A DNA stretch of 64,000 nt from JASGTU01 sp963821815 (GCA_963821815.1 CAWGFG010000006.1:186001-250000); one strand, 5' to 3'. Counted from the first letter of the stretch, positions 17,901 to 27,179 are shown. Numbers and translations: made by a program. Notes: generated by a model from the letters alone, not told the origin.

Positions 17901-20900
17901 CTAGGCGGTTGGCAGCCAAAGTCTCAGTGGCGGCACGACGAGCTGGATGTGGATACAGCAACAGTGACAGCAGCTTCTCCACCGATTCCAGACGCGATTC
18001 GGTAAGACCAAGCTCCCGCACTTCCCGATTGGCCGAATTCCGTGCGTTGAGTACTGCACGGTCTAGCGTGTTCCAACGTCTATACTTGCCAGCCAACGTT
18101 ACCGCCTTGTCGCGTGTCGGGGCAACCAGCGTTACCAGCGCCAGGCGAACAGTCGTGTGCGGCTCCAGTTCAATTTCCTGACCCAGAGACATCACAGGAT
18201 CCAGTGTGGCTCCTGTCGTGCCGGTGAGCCATGCGTCCTCTCCAAAGAACGCGCGCGGTAGGCGTGCCGAACGGTTTCGGCCAATGAAATTGGCACGATC
18301 GCTTTCATGAGCTCGCGTCAGTACCTCTTCCGATTCGACTACCAGCGTGTGGGCGAGGATATGTGTTTTTTCACTGGCAGCTCGCGGTCGGCGGTGGAAG
18401 AGCAGACCATTTATTTCTGGCACAAATTCGCTCTCTACGAAGAGTTTGGAGTACGCCTGATGCCGTACATCAAGCTCATGCGAGCCCAGCACGACTTCTG
18501 CGTAGCTGGTCAAGCGCAGGCGACGCTTGCGATCTGTGTCGTTGGTCAGACTGACTCGCCTGATCTCAACAGGATCATCTGAGGCTATGGTCACCTCCAT
18601 GTGAAGGTTTATATCGCGATCGCGGCGACGGAACTCGGCCATGTGGGGGTGGAAGAGCACCTCCTCCTGCACGGCTCGGACACCTGTAGGCTGCCGGTTG
18701 GCAGACCATACGAAGTGTTCGCCACTCTCATTGTCCCATTCCTCTAGATAGAGCCAGTTGCCCCAATCGTCCTGGGTAGTGTCGGCTCTCCAGCGTGTGA
18801 GCTGAACGTCTCGCCACCGACTGAAGCCGCCGCCAGCGTTGCTGATGAGCACCGAATAGTCTCCATTCGACAAGTAGTGAACAAGCGGCATTGGAGTGTC
18901 TACGGGTACGCGCCACGGATTGATGGGCTTAGTCGTTGCTGCAGTCTCCATCTGCAGTCCTTTTTCTTCTAGAGGGAACTGTAGAGGCGGTTTGGCAGGC
19001 AACCCCTCTTGAAGCAGTAGCTCAATACTCTGTATGCGCGGGTCCGAATGGAACCGGTCAACCATGCGGTCTTCCTGCAGGTAGTTGAGTAGCGCCAACA
19101 TGATCATGCCCTGATGATGGGCCATAAATGATCGAACAATGGCATATTTCTGCCCCAGCTTGAGCCGCGCGGCTGAAAAGTCGATTGCCTCATACAGACC
19201 ATAGCGACCTTGCGCCCCCAGATTGACCAGCGACGCTACGTTTTGTGCAACGGTGTGAGGGCCGTAAGGTGTTGCGAGAATGGAGGCATAAGGCGCTATG
19301 ACCAAGGGGTCTTCATTCGAACGGCGTTTAAAGCTCAAAGATGGAATACCAAAAGCACGGTACTGGTAGTTCATTGCCGTATCAAATTCGTAAAATCCGG
19401 ATTCTGAGATGCCCCAAGGCGTGTCATTTTCACTGCCCACATCCACCTGGCGCATCACGGCTGCACGGCAGCTCTGATAAATAAGCGTGTTGCGGTAATC
19501 ACGCACGAGGAGTCGTGGCATAAGGTACTCGAACATGGTGCCGCTCCATGAGAGCAGTACTTCCTCACCGCTGCTAATTCTGGTGAGCGGACGGCCGAGA
19601 TGGAGCCAATGACTCTGCGGCACGTCATGCTTGGCGATCGCTACCAGACTCGCAATCCGCGACTCGGAAGCTAGGAGATCGTAGAAGCTATTGTCAAGCC
19701 GACCCGTATCAATGTTATAACCGATATGGAATACTTGGCGCTGCTTACTATAGAGGAACTTGAAGTCCATTTCGCGTATAAAATCATCCGCATCCTGAAC
19801 TAGTTTTTCAACGCTATCTTTCAGTGTATTAGCCGCGTCTTCAGATCCATCCAGAGCTAATTCAAGCTGATCACACCACTCAAGATATCTGCCTTTTCCA
19901 CCGTGATCGGCCATTTCGAGTGACATGATTGCCTTAATGCGTGCTAGCTCCGCTTTGGCTGCATCAACCATACCTGGGATGCTCACCAGACTGGCGTCCA
20001 ATGTCAACTCACCCTGTAGCGCATTCTCTGCCTTATGAAGCTCTGAATTGACGTGAGCACTGCCAAAGTCCTCAGGGGATTGTCCAAGCACAGCTAGCCA
20101 AGGCAACAGCATCCCTACATCACGATCCATATCTTCAATATGGTGATGAATGCGTTCAATAAAGATGCGAATGGTGCGTAGCGTCTCGGCATCCTCATCC
20201 GAACCGTCAGACAATAAAGTCTGAAGATGATCGTTAATGGACTCTGGAACCTCTTGCTTCAGCGTCTGAAGTAGTTCGGTCCAGCAGGACTGGTCATCAC
20301 GCACCGCCAAAATTCGGCGTTCGATCTCAACAAGGTATTTTCCCAGTTCATTGTCTTTGTTGTTCGTAACCTGAGTGACCGGCTCGGCAAGGCAGGGCAG
20401 CAGGTCTAGCAAACCTTGCCACCGTTCCCAGTTCCAGATTGGTTGATGCGGCAGATCTAGACACCCTTGCCGAAGAGCTATCAATGATCCTGCAAGATTG
20501 CCGCTGTCTACACTGGAAACGTAGCGAGGCGGGAGTGCCTGTAGGCTTCGAGTATCAATCCAGTTTAAAAAATGGCCTCGATAGCGATCCATTCGCTGCA
20601 ACGTCTCAAAGGTCGCTTGGATACGTAGAGTAAAATCATGATATCCAATATAGCCAAGATCAAGGGCGGCAAGAGCAGAGAGCAGATACATGCCAGTATT
20701 TGTTGGCGAAGTGCGATGTGCGACTGTGGTGCGCGGCGACTCCTGGAAGTGATCCGGCGGAAGCCATTGATCATCCGGTCCCACGAAGTGTTCGTAGAAG
20801 AGCCACGTGCGCCGCGCCAGAATTCGCATTTCACGCTTCTGTTCGTCTGTGAGTTCGTCCAGCTCAATGGTTTCGGGCCGACTGATAAAGTAGGCAACCC

Positions 20901-22707
20901 ACCATGCCAGCGCCCACACGAGAATAAACGGCGCGGCCACGGGAACAGACGTGGGCCGAACGAAAATTACAAATAATGCGATGCCAACCACCATTAGTAC
21001 GGATGGCAGCATTACGGTGAGCGTGCCCAGGTATGTTGCCTCTTCTCCGTAACGACGCATGATGCGGGCAGCCGTCACCCATTGCAACAGCCGCCGGCGC
21101 CGGACGTATAGTCGATAAATTGTCGTGAAAATACCATCGACCAGGAGAAGGCTCTGATAGGGCAAGAAAGTGAGAAATAGCAGCCATCGGATGAACTGAT
21201 TTCTTACTTCCTGAGCAATGCGCCGAGCATTTTCACCCTGAGCTAGTCGAATCAGGCTACTGATGACCGATGTCAATATGGTTAAGGCCGGTATCAGCAA
21301 GACCAACAAAGTCCATATCCACGGACCTCCGGGCAGCACGGTCCATCCAGCAACCAGTAGAGTAAGCAGTGCGGCTGGATATAGGCTGCGTCGAAGATTG
21401 TCCAGAATCTTCCAGCGATCGATGAGTTTTAGCCCATTCGGAATTTTTTTGCTCGTATTGCTAGGAACTTGTCGGAATAACCAGGGCAGCAACTGCCAAT
21501 CGCCGCGAACCCAGCGGTGCGAGCGTGATATATTGGCCAGATAATTGGAAGGATAATCTTCATACAGGACGATGTCGGTGACGAGTGCTGCCCGTCCATG
21601 GATGCCCTCGAAGAGGTCGTGGCTGAGAATGCTATTCTCTGGAACGCGTCCATGTAGGCTTTGCTCAAAGGCATCGACGTCATAGATTCCTTTGCCTACA
21701 AAGATGCCTTCGCCAAAGAGATCCTGATAAATATCCGAGACAGCAAGTGTGTAGAGGTCAAAGTGAGCGTCACCGCTAAAGACACGCGAGAAGAGTGTCA
21801 GATTACTGCTTGAAAGCATAATTTCCGTACGAGGCTGCAATACGGTGTAGCCGGCGCGAACTTTGCCGTCCGCGTCAAACTCGGCGCGGTTGAGCGGATG
21901 TGCCATCGTACCGATCAAGCGCTGCGCCTCCCCTCGCGGCAGAAGCGTATCGGCATCTAGCGTGATCACATACCGTACGGTCGAAAGGGTTTCTTGTTTG
22001 CCCTGCTGTACGACGTACGTTGTCGATTTGTCGCCGCGCAGTAACCGGTTGAATTCGTTCAGCTTGCCTCGCTTGCGTTCCCACCCCATCCAAACGCCTT
22101 CCGATTCGTTCCACAGTCGACGACGGTGAAATAAATAGAATGGTCGATTCGGATATTTGGCATTAAGGGCTTCAATCGCAACCGTGGCGGCATCGATGAG
22201 TTCGGCGTCTTCAGGTCGCGTCTCCTGAGCGGCATCGCCGAAGTCTGTGAGTAGCGCGAAGAGAATGTTAGACGAAGGCTGGCTACCATTCTCTTCATCC
22301 TCCGAAATATTCAAGGAATCTGACGTGCGCAAGTAGTGCAACTCAAGCTGTCGTCGAAGCGATTCTACATCGTCTTTACTAGCGAGCATGGCCGGAATTG
22401 CGACTACAGTTTTGAACTCGTCAGGAACTCCTTCACTGAAGTCAAGCTTGGGCAGTACGTTCGGCGGCAGAATCCTCGTGAGGATTCCCTGGATAGCTTC
22501 GACCGCGACACCGGTGAAAGGGACAACAGTCAGTAGGGCGGTCAGGATGAGCGCGAGCCAACTGCCTCCGGCGATCACCGCGTACCAAAGCGCTAAGGCC
22601 ATGAGCAGGATTGTCAGACCGATGATGCTTCCCAAGTAGACGCCTGTGGCGTGTTGTCGCAGCCAACGGCGCACACGTGTCATGCCTTTGCGCGCGGTAG
22701 CCGACAA
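14968..22707 (-). CDS. Cyclic beta-1,2-glucan synthase-like protein (GT84 / glycoamylase-like / GH94), N terminus out of frame
   Basis: 2579 residues, most of an NdvB/ChvB-type enzyme. Membrane segments begin at GVYLGSIIGLTILLMALALW. The GT84 domain has VRYVITLDADTLLPRGEAQR and SRSHRWVRGDWQLLPW, like family-2 glucan synthases that use UDP-glucose. A glycoamylase-like domain contains LLSWSGTMFEYLMPRLLV and TPWGISESGFYEFD. Two carbohydrate-binding and beta-sandwich regions and a C-terminal GH94 phosphorylase domain follow (VTDDLVWLPYVTAYY; IGAGDWNDGMNRVG with the catalytic Asp). In rhizobia this enzyme initiates on itself, elongates, trims chain length by phosphorolysis and cyclises. The TTG at 22707 is not the true start: the N-terminal 270 residues lie in two other frames up to 23711. 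Confidence 0.85.
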   Translation of the reverse strand: MSATARKGMTRVRRWLRQHATGVYLGSIIGLTILLMALALWYAVIAGGSWLALILTALLTVVPFTGVAVEAIQGILTRILPPNVLPKLDFSEGVPDEFKTVVAIPAMLASKDDVESLRRQLELHYLRTSDSLNISEDEENGSQPSSNILFALLTDFGDAAQETRPEDAELIDAATVAIEALNAKYPNRPFYLFHRRRLWNESEGVWMGWERKRGKLNEFNRLLRGDKSTTYVVQQGKQETLSTVRYVITLDADTLLPRGEAQRLIGTMAHPLNRAEFDADGKVRAGYTVLQPRTEIMLSSSNLTLFSRVFSGDAHFDLYTLAVSDIYQDLFGEGIFVGKGIYDVDAFEQSLHGRVPENSILSHDLFEGIHGRAALVTDIVLYEDYPSNYLANISRSHRWVRGDWQLLPWLFRQVPSNTSKKIPNGLKLIDRWKILDNLRRSLYPAALLTLLVAGWTVLPGGPWIWTLLVLLIPALTILTSVISSLIRLAQGENARRIAQEVRNQFIRWLLFLTFLPYQSLLLVDGIFTTIYRLYVRRRRLLQWVTAARIMRRYGEEATYLGTLTVMLPSVLMVVGIALFVIFVRPTSVPVAAPFILVWALAWWVAYFISRPETIELDELTDEQKREMRILARRTWLFYEHFVGPDDQWLPPDHFQESPRTTVAHRTSPTNTGMYLLSALAALDLGYIGYHDFTLRIQATFETLQRMDRYRGHFLNWIDTRSLQALPPRYVSSVDSGNLAGSLIALRQGCLDLPHQPIWNWERWQGLLDLLPCLAEPVTQVTNNKDNELGKYLVEIERRILAVRDDQSCWTELLQTLKQEVPESINDHLQTLLSDGSDEDAETLRTIRIFIERIHHHIEDMDRDVGMLLPWLAVLGQSPEDFGSAHVNSELHKAENALQGELTLDASLVSIPGMVDAAKAELARIKAIMSLEMADHGGKGRYLEWCDQLELALDGSEDAANTLKDSVEKLVQDADDFIREMDFKFLYSKQRQVFHIGYNIDTGRLDNSFYDLLASESRIASLVAIAKHDVPQSHWLHLGRPLTRISSGEEVLLSWSGTMFEYLMPRLLVRDYRNTLIYQSCRAAVMRQVDVGSENDTPWGISESGFYEFDTAMNYQYRAFGIPSLSFKRRSNEDPLVIAPYASILATPYGPHTVAQNVASLVNLGAQGRYGLYEAIDFSAARLKLGQKYAIVRSFMAHHQGMIMLALLNYLQEDRMVDRFHSDPRIQSIELLLQEGLPAKPPLQFPLEEKGLQMETAATTKPINPWRVPVDTPMPLVHYLSNGDYSVLISNAGGGFSRWRDVQLTRWRADTTQDDWGNWLYLEEWDNESGEHFVWSANRQPTGVRAVQEEVLFHPHMAEFRRRDRDINLHMEVTIASDDPVEIRRVSLTNDTDRKRRLRLTSYAEVVLGSHELDVRHQAYSKLFVESEFVPEINGLLFHRRPRAASEKTHILAHTLVVESEEVLTRAHESDRANFIGRNRSARLPRAFFGEDAWLTGTTGATLDPVMSLGQEIELEPHTTVRLALVTLVAPTRDKAVTLAGKYRRWNTLDRAVLNARNSANREVRELGLTESRLESVEKLLSLLLYPHPARRAATETLAANRLGQSGLWAHGISGDNPIVLVRINDERQAGLLRAVLRAHRYWHRRGLKIDIVVVNQQESNYGQPVQSLIRRVVNRMDGFRLMNEHGGLFVIREDQLQKDALVLLETSARVVLNGAQGSLAEQLEGLLSQPTRLPVIRPTIDEAAAGFGEDSTKAVARPDDLQFDNGYGGFSSDGKEYVIYLRPGEATPAPWINVIANERFGCLVSETGSGYSWAINSGENRLTTWRNDPVVDQPAEALYLRDEQTIDVWSPTPQPAPAAMPYLIRHGAGYSVFEHHSHGLNQRTEIFVDAEAPLKVVRLYLKNTTKRQRRITATYYAEWVLGPERSSSSQYIVPEYEEEVFALFARNPYSAEFGERVAFVAGSKEPHGLTADRTEFIGRLGTLARPAALERIGLAGRVAAGTDPCAAVQLHFDILPGGTEELYFLVGQAATREDALKLLKRFQTPDAVNHSLHEVRSRWDEILGAIQFDTPEPAVNLLLNQWLLYQTLCCRMWARSALYQSSGAYGFRDQLQDSMAFAHRLPYITRQQIIRAAKHQFEAGDVLHWWHPPSGNGVRTRVTDDLVWLPYVTAYYVTVTGDSSILREEIPFLQGELLADDQEDQYGHFESTEERYSLYEHCIRALDKASTAGPHGIPLIGAGDWNDGMNRVGIEGRGESIWLGWFLHSALSKFASIAEEYMGEKERADNWRKRATAISQTINANAWDGEWYLRAFYDDGTPLGSADNRECRIDSIAQSWSVISGSVDLDRARLAMQSVLDNLVRWHDRLILLFTPAFDKTRKDPGYIKGYVPGIRENGGQYTHAALWTILAIAELGDGDTAGKLLDLINPILRADTREKVEQYKVEPYVISADVYGVAPHQGRGGWTWYTGSSAWMYRLIVESILGLRKEANVLRINPFLPSNWPGYNASVRVEDTVYHISVERYADVALGDVRVLVDGAALPDDSFPLHNDGQEHQVKVGIPKQDSEGIIEPSASSVRTGS

Positions 22708-22916
22708 CTGCTTCCAATCGGGCTCGACCCTCGTCTACAAGATAATAGCCGACATGACAATCACGTGGCGCCCTATCTTCTGAAAACGGAAGTTGGCCAG
22801 GAACACTTCCTTTACGTCCCTGTTGATTTTCATACGAGTCCTGGGTCAGGCGAAGCGCCTCTCGTGCTACTTTGAGTTCGTCCAGTTTGGTGGCTAAGGC
22901 AAGCTCTTCGACCACA

Positions 22917-23711
22917 TCACGATAATCGATCTCGAGTGTCGAAGTCCATTTTTCCGTACATTCGAGTCGGATCGTCACATAGCTCTTGGTGAACCAGACT
23001 CACATCTTCGAAGAATTCCTTCCAGTCGAAATTCTCTGTCGCATGCAAGCTTGGAATTGCGTGCGCAACGATCTCTTCATCGCTCGTTGCGTTTGCTGCA
23101 GGAATCGGAATTGGCGGTTTGTCGAAGAGCTTAACGACGCGTCCTGCTGACCGGACTAGATTTTCAAGCAACGCCAGTCGCAGCATAATTGGCAGCGCCC
23201 ATAGTTCACCCATGGTCAGCGGTGTCACCTTTTGGTACGCCTTCACGAAGCGCTCCAGACGCTCCGGTTGGAGTGTGTATGCCTCGAATATCAGGTAAGC
23301 ATGGCCCATTGCGTACACGCGTGGATAGCCACGCATGCTAATGTCGCCGACTTCCACAGAAGCATCGGTTATTTTGGGCAGCTGTTCATAGTAGGTATCT
23401 GGCAAGTTTCGCTTTACCTGGAGAAGCGCTTGCTCGACAATGTAGTAATTGTCCAGCATCCATTCGGCGGCAACGGACAGAATCGTGCTTTCGGAGGCGT
23501 CCGCGGCAAACCGCTGGCGCGCCTCATCCAGCCAGTCTTCCAACTGGCGCAATCGCGCCGTCGGCTCAATACTCGCTTGCGTTGGGCTAACGTTTTGATG
23601 ACTGGCGGCAATCTTGAGAGCTTCTGCCTCTAGTCGGCCCGTTTTCTTTTCCAGATCTTGCTCTCCAACAGTATCCTGTTGGTCTGCGCTTTGATGACTA
23701 TTCGACGGCAT
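22917..23711 (-). CDS. N-terminal segment of the cyclic glucan synthase, separated by frameshifts
   Basis: 264 residues. RLRQLEDWLDEARQRFA, EWMLDNYYIVEQALLQVKRN, LPDTYYEQLPK, GYPRVYAMGHAYLIFE and VTPLTMGELWALPIMLRLAL are the conserved N-terminal region of NdvB-type proteins. The frame ends at MYGKMDFDTRDRLS then TGA. One extra T near 22925 explains this: in the next frame the sequence continues as YRDVVEELALATKLDELKVA and on to CHVGYYLVDEGRARLEAVVG. A second shift near 22680 leads into the large downstream frame. A repaired gene would be complement(14968..23711), about 2,900 residues. The start overlaps the upstream UspA stop by 14 bases. Confidence 0.8.
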   Translation of the reverse strand: MPSNSHQSADQQDTVGEQDLEKKTGRLEAEALKIAASHQNVSPTQASIEPTARLRQLEDWLDEARQRFAADASESTILSVAAEWMLDNYYIVEQALLQVKRNLPDTYYEQLPKITDASVEVGDISMRGYPRVYAMGHAYLIFEAYTLQPERLERFVKAYQKVTPLTMGELWALPIMLRLALLENLVRSAGRVVKLFDKPPIPIPAANATSDEEIVAHAIPSLHATENFDWKEFFEDVSLVHQELCDDPTRMYGKMDFDTRDRLS

Positions 23712-24240
23712 TTTCCTTGGCTTTGATGCGTTGTTCGCTCAGCGGCTCAAGTTCTTGGAGCATACGTTCGGCCTGGAGCGGTTCGATTTCTTCTACGTTT
23801 AGGTCTTGGTAAATGTACACAGGTACGTGCAGTACTCGATGAAGCTGGCGGCAAGTCGTCCATAGGCGCGTTCGATTGTCTCCGGAATGACCATGTGCAG
23901 CCATGATTACTAGATCGACATCCTCATCTTCGGCTAATTTGAGCAGTGCGTGCTCGACATTATCTGCCTCCAGGATTCGAGTCGTGGGCGAAGGTGTGAG
24001 CCGTTCCTGCAGTTGCACAAAATAAGCCTCTGCTTCCTTTTGATTGCGTTCGACGAGTCGGTCCAAGAGTTCATTTTCATCCTTCGACAGCGGTGTTCGC
24101 TGAATCATTTCGGGACGTGTAATTACATGGGCTAGAATTAGCTGCGCGGAATGACTTTGCGCAAGAGATTCTGTCAGCGAAAGCACGCATTCCGCTCGTG
24201 ATGAACCATCCAGAGGCGCCAGGACACGATCGTAGTGCAT
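23698..24240 (-). CDS. Universal stress protein (UspA family)
   Basis: 180 residues from the ATG at 24240; a further in-frame start at 24267 overlaps the previous gene and is less likely. MHYDRVLAPLDGSSRAECVL is the first strand and loop of the UspA fold. DVDLVIMAAHGHSGDNRTRL is the nucleotide-binding loop, GHSG replacing the common GHRG or GRSG. A C-terminal extension of about 30 residues (VEEIEPLQAERMLQELEPLS) is charged. It lies between a broken UspA gene and the glucan synthase in one operon. UspA proteins bind ATP or AMP and support survival in stress; here the context suggests envelope or osmotic stress. Confidence 0.88.
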   Translation of the reverse strand: MHYDRVLAPLDGSSRAECVLSLTESLAQSHSAQLILAHVITRPEMIQRTPLSKDENELLDRLVERNQKEAEAYFVQLQERLTPSPTTRILEADNVEHALLKLAEDEDVDLVIMAAHGHSGDNRTRLWTTCRQLHRVLHVPVYIYQDLNVEEIEPLQAERMLQELEPLSEQRIKAKENAVE

Positions 24241-24253
24241 CGAGTACAACTCG

Positions 24254-24702
24254 TCACCGCATATCACCTTTGCGAATGATGTGGTGCGCCTGCAAAACCA
24301 GAGTTGATATGCGAACCCGCTGGATCACCTTGTATGCTACACTGCTTATATTCCATCCGCTCAGGCCGCCCCGTCCATGACTCATCAGCGCAATGAGTTC
24401 AAATCTCCCATCCCGCGCAAATTGAATAATACGCTCCGCGGCCTTCCTTCGAGTACGTTACACTCTGTATCGAGATCGAACCTGCGCAGGCGTTCAACGG
24501 TTTCAGCTAAGTAGGCTTCTGCTTCTGTCTTGCGCAACGACCAAGTCACGGGATCTGTCTCGGTGGCGGATTGGATATTTGTTTCAACAACATGCAATAG
24601 TGTTATCGTCGCTCCCTCGACACGGGCCAGAGCAATGACATGGGGTAGTATAGCATTGGCTAATTCGGATCCGTCGAGCGGGACCAGTATCTTGTTGATC
24701 AT
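24254..24702 (-). pseudogene. UspA-family gene with a frameshift
   Basis: The frame from the ATG at 24702 gives MINKILVPLDGSELANAILP and continues correctly to LDTECNVLEGR, then becomes unrelated and stops at 24385 after 105 residues. The proper continuation is in the neighbouring frame: KAAERIIQFARDGRFELIAL, MSHGRGGLSGWNISSVAYKV, ending at TGA 24254-24256. The shift is near 24440 in a run of GG dinucleotides. Joined, the product is a normal UspA of about 149 residues with the ATP-binding SHGRGG loop intact. It is the first gene of the usp-usp-glucan synthase operon. Recent mutation or sequencing error are both possible. Confidence 0.8.
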
Positions 24703-25209
24703 GGCTATGCCTCCGCACGAATTACGATTCTTCCTCGATACTATCTTTACAGATTCTCGTCTACTACATATGCGTCTAGTACATGTAAAGTAACTATAAG
24801 GTGCTTACGGATATTTTGTTATGAAGAAGTGTAGAATTTCAGGATACAAGTAAAGATATAATTGTACCAGTTGCCCAATAGTTCACAGGCAAAGTGTATG
24901 CTATGTACGACAGACGGAAAGCGCTAGTCGTGTCCTCGTTCCATAGCTGTCGGATCCATAGTGGTCGGTAGACATAAACCTGTCACAACTTGAGCAGGTG
25001 CACCGGATTGCGCGTCAACGGGAATCCCATTTTGACCGACGCTCGCTACGGTCCATGATCTGCCCAAATTGACGCCTTCAGTGTCCGAAACATACCGATC
25101 ACTCGTCAGTCTCGGATGTTGCACGTTCTTAATCCGGATAGCGACGGCGCGTAGGTCTGTGTGGTGTACCACGCGCCGTCGACAAGACGAAACTCACCGA
25201 CATCTCTCC
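24703..25209. other. Intergenic region with terminal hairpin
   Basis: An 82-codon minus-strand frame (24924-25172) lacks a ribosome site and I recognise nothing in it. The right end contains a hairpin after the DUF3618 gene. The left end probably carries the promoter of the usp operon. Confidence 0.4.
25142..25181 (-). terminator. Hairpin after the DUF3618 gene
   Basis: CGACGGCGCG at 25142-25151 pairs with CGCGCCGTCG at 25172-25181. The loop has a second small hairpin (GTGGT and ACCAC). It lies 28 bases past the stop of the minus-strand DUF3618 gene and so probably marks the end of that operon. Confidence 0.6.
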
Positions 25210-26544
25210 CTAGCGCTTCGGGTAATTGGTCGTTGGATCCTTGCTCGGAGTTTTGTCGTTCTTTGGTGCGCTTCCCGTACTTGGTTTATTACTAGTCGCA
25301 GTATCGGCGACCTTTTCCGCCTCGGCCTTGGCTGTCTCCGTCAACTCTTTGCCTTCGGCCTTGGCTTTCTCCTTGGCGGTGTCTGCAGCGCTGGACAGGT
25401 CTTCTTTTGCTTCATTGCCGCTATGCTTGATGTCTTCAACGGCCTGGCGTCCAGCATCAGCCAAGTCATCGGCGACGCGTTGCGCAGTCTGTTCCAGTTC
25501 CGGCTTCACGTCTTCCACGACACGCTGCGCGCGCCGTGCACTTTCCTGGGCTACTGTCTGCGCGGATTCCATGACTTGGTCGCTCGTCTCACCCATGATT
25601 CGATTCTCGACTCTAGTCTGCGGCAGCAACAGACCTATCGCCAGACCAGCGCCTAGCGCCAGCGCACTATATACGAGTGGATTCTCCTCCAGCGACCGTT
25701 CCATTTGGCGCCCAGCATTTCGAATCTGTTGTTGCGCTTCTCTCTGATATCGCGCGCTTAGCTGGCTCGTCTGGTCTTGAACATCCGAAATCTGTCGCCC
25801 CACAGCATCGCCCACCTGCTGTGCTTGAGAGCCAATCTGCTCGCCAACCTGGTGTGCATAATTGTTGATCTGCTCGCCAACTTGCTGTACTTGCTGATTG
25901 GCGCTTGCAGCCATATCGCTCACTTTGTCGCCCGCTTGGCGTGCACCTTCGGCTGCCTGTTGGCCAGCCTCCTCGACACTACTTCGAATCTCGCGGCCAG
26001 TTTCGTCCGTTTTGTTGCGGACCTGCTCACCGATGCGCTCCGCCTGGTGTTGCGCGGCATCTGTAGCACTGTCCCAACCCGAACTTGCTTTATCTCGAAG
26101 GTCTTCTGATACCGAATGCCCGTCTGAATACTCATCGTCATAGACGGCGCCAGGAACGCCGCGGACGGCGTACGGGCTGTAGCCATACCGGTAGTCACGT
26201 TCACGTCGATTGACGTACCGGTCGCTCTCATATTCAGGCGTTCGGAACGTCTCGACTGCAAGCCAGGCAATCCCAACACCGATCAGCGCAGTCGGAATTG
26301 GATTACGCTTTACCGTATCGCCAAACGAGCTGACAATCTCTTGCCTGTTCGTGCGGACATAGTCGCTAATGGTATTAGCAGACTCGGTCAGCACATCGTT
26401 CACCGTCTCCTTTGCCTGGTACTTCAGCTGCTCTGGGCTCACGCGCTCCGAAATCTTGTCGATCTTTTCTCCCATATCAGCGCGCGTTCGCTCAATTTCA
26501 TCTTCAATCTGTTCTGGCGTTTGGTTCCTGTCATATTGACTCAT
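25210..26544 (-). CDS. DUF3618-containing apolipoprotein/LEA-like membrane protein
   Basis: 444 residues from the ATG at 26544, preceded by AAAGGAGAAGG. The N terminus RNQTPEQIEDEIERTRADMG is the DUF3618 signature. Two hydrophobic segments occur at about residues 85-100 (NPIPTALIGVGIAWLAV) and 300-320 (LVYSALALGAGLAIGLLLPQ). Most of the rest is heptad-like Gln/Ala/Glu-rich helix with repeats such as QQVGEQI, like late-embryogenesis-abundant and apolipoprotein repeats. It overlaps the stop of the upstream holin-X-like gene by 14 bases. Such sets occur together in many stress islands and are thought to act on the membrane. The biochemical role is unknown. Confidence 0.8.
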   Translation of the reverse strand: MSQYDRNQTPEQIEDEIERTRADMGEKIDKISERVSPEQLKYQAKETVNDVLTESANTISDYVRTNRQEIVSSFGDTVKRNPIPTALIGVGIAWLAVETFRTPEYESDRYVNRRERDYRYGYSPYAVRGVPGAVYDDEYSDGHSVSEDLRDKASSGWDSATDAAQHQAERIGEQVRNKTDETGREIRSSVEEAGQQAAEGARQAGDKVSDMAASANQQVQQVGEQINNYAHQVGEQIGSQAQQVGDAVGRQISDVQDQTSQLSARYQREAQQQIRNAGRQMERSLEENPLVYSALALGAGLAIGLLLPQTRVENRIMGETSDQVMESAQTVAQESARRAQRVVEDVKPELEQTAQRVADDLADAGRQAVEDIKHSGNEAKEDLSSAADTAKEKAKAEGKELTETAKAEAEKVADTATSNKPSTGSAPKNDKTPSKDPTTNYPKR

Positions 26545-27073
26545 CAACCTTCTCCTTTGCCCACTCTGTATCATCTTGCAGTGTCTGCACTGTTCTTTCC
26601 GGCGAAATGCTAATATCATCAAGTCTGCCACGGCCCATGATGTAGAGAATTAACCCGACGACAAGGACAATGACGCCAACAATAAGCGTTCCAAGCCACA
26701 AGTTGTCTATAAGCGCACCTAACCAAATTGAAACAGCGGCTAGTACAACTAGTAGGCCAGCATAGGCAACTAGCCCGCTCGTGATGATCATCACCGCGCT
26801 GCGTATCGCCTTATTTATCGTCTGCTCCGTCTCCACCCGTGCCAGTTCGGCTTCCTTGCGGACCAGCGTGCTGAAATCCGAAGTAAGGCCTGTCATCAAT
26901 TCGGCTAATGACGGCTCTGTCGGCGGTACGGCGCCCTTCTCAGTGGTAGTGGTGCGACCATATGCATTCCTGTCAACACTATTTTGACGAATGCTTCCGC
27001 TTTTGATCTGTCCTTCTGTATCTAGATCAACCTCATCGTTGGTTTGTGTGCCTGTATCCGATCTTGGTGTCAT
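26531..27073 (-). CDS. Holin-X-like / DUF1469 membrane protein
   Basis: 180 residues from the ATG at 27073 with TTTGGAGGAAAT upstream. A polar N terminus (1-60) is followed by SLAELMTGLTSDFSTLVRKE, the family's amphipathic helix. Two membrane segments come next (about 90-115, IITSGLVAYAGLLVVLAAVS, and 120-145, LWLGTLIVGVIVLVVGLILY). The phage-holin name is historical; these genes usually sit beside DUF3618 genes, as here, and are not phage-derived. Its stop overlaps the DUF3618 start, so the pair is co-translated. Confidence 0.8.
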   Translation of the reverse strand: MTPRSDTGTQTNDEVDLDTEGQIKSGSIRQNSVDRNAYGRTTTTEKGAVPPTEPSLAELMTGLTSDFSTLVRKEAELARVETEQTINKAIRSAVMIITSGLVAYAGLLVVLAAVSIWLGALIDNLWLGTLIVGVIVLVVGLILYIMGRGRLDDISISPERTVQTLQDDTEWAKEKVDESI

Positions 27074-27179
27074 TATTTCCTCCAAAGTTGCAATCTATCT
27101 CCCGTAGTACCGCCGGCTGAATTGCCGCCCCTGATATCGAACAAAAGACCGCAATACCGGTTCGCCAAAGGTCCAAGCC

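Noticed and set aside
22442..22978. 178-codon minus ORF as a separate gene
   Set aside because: Only its middle third is protein-like and that part is the missing link between two frames of the glucan synthase; its ends are out of frame noise.
24924..25172. 82-codon minus-strand ORF
   Set aside because: No ribosome site, start lies within the terminator hairpin of the DUF3618 gene, and no recognisable family.
26531..27073. Prophage remnant suggested by the holin-X name
   Set aside because: No other phage gene is near; the family is a common non-phage partner of DUF3618 genes.
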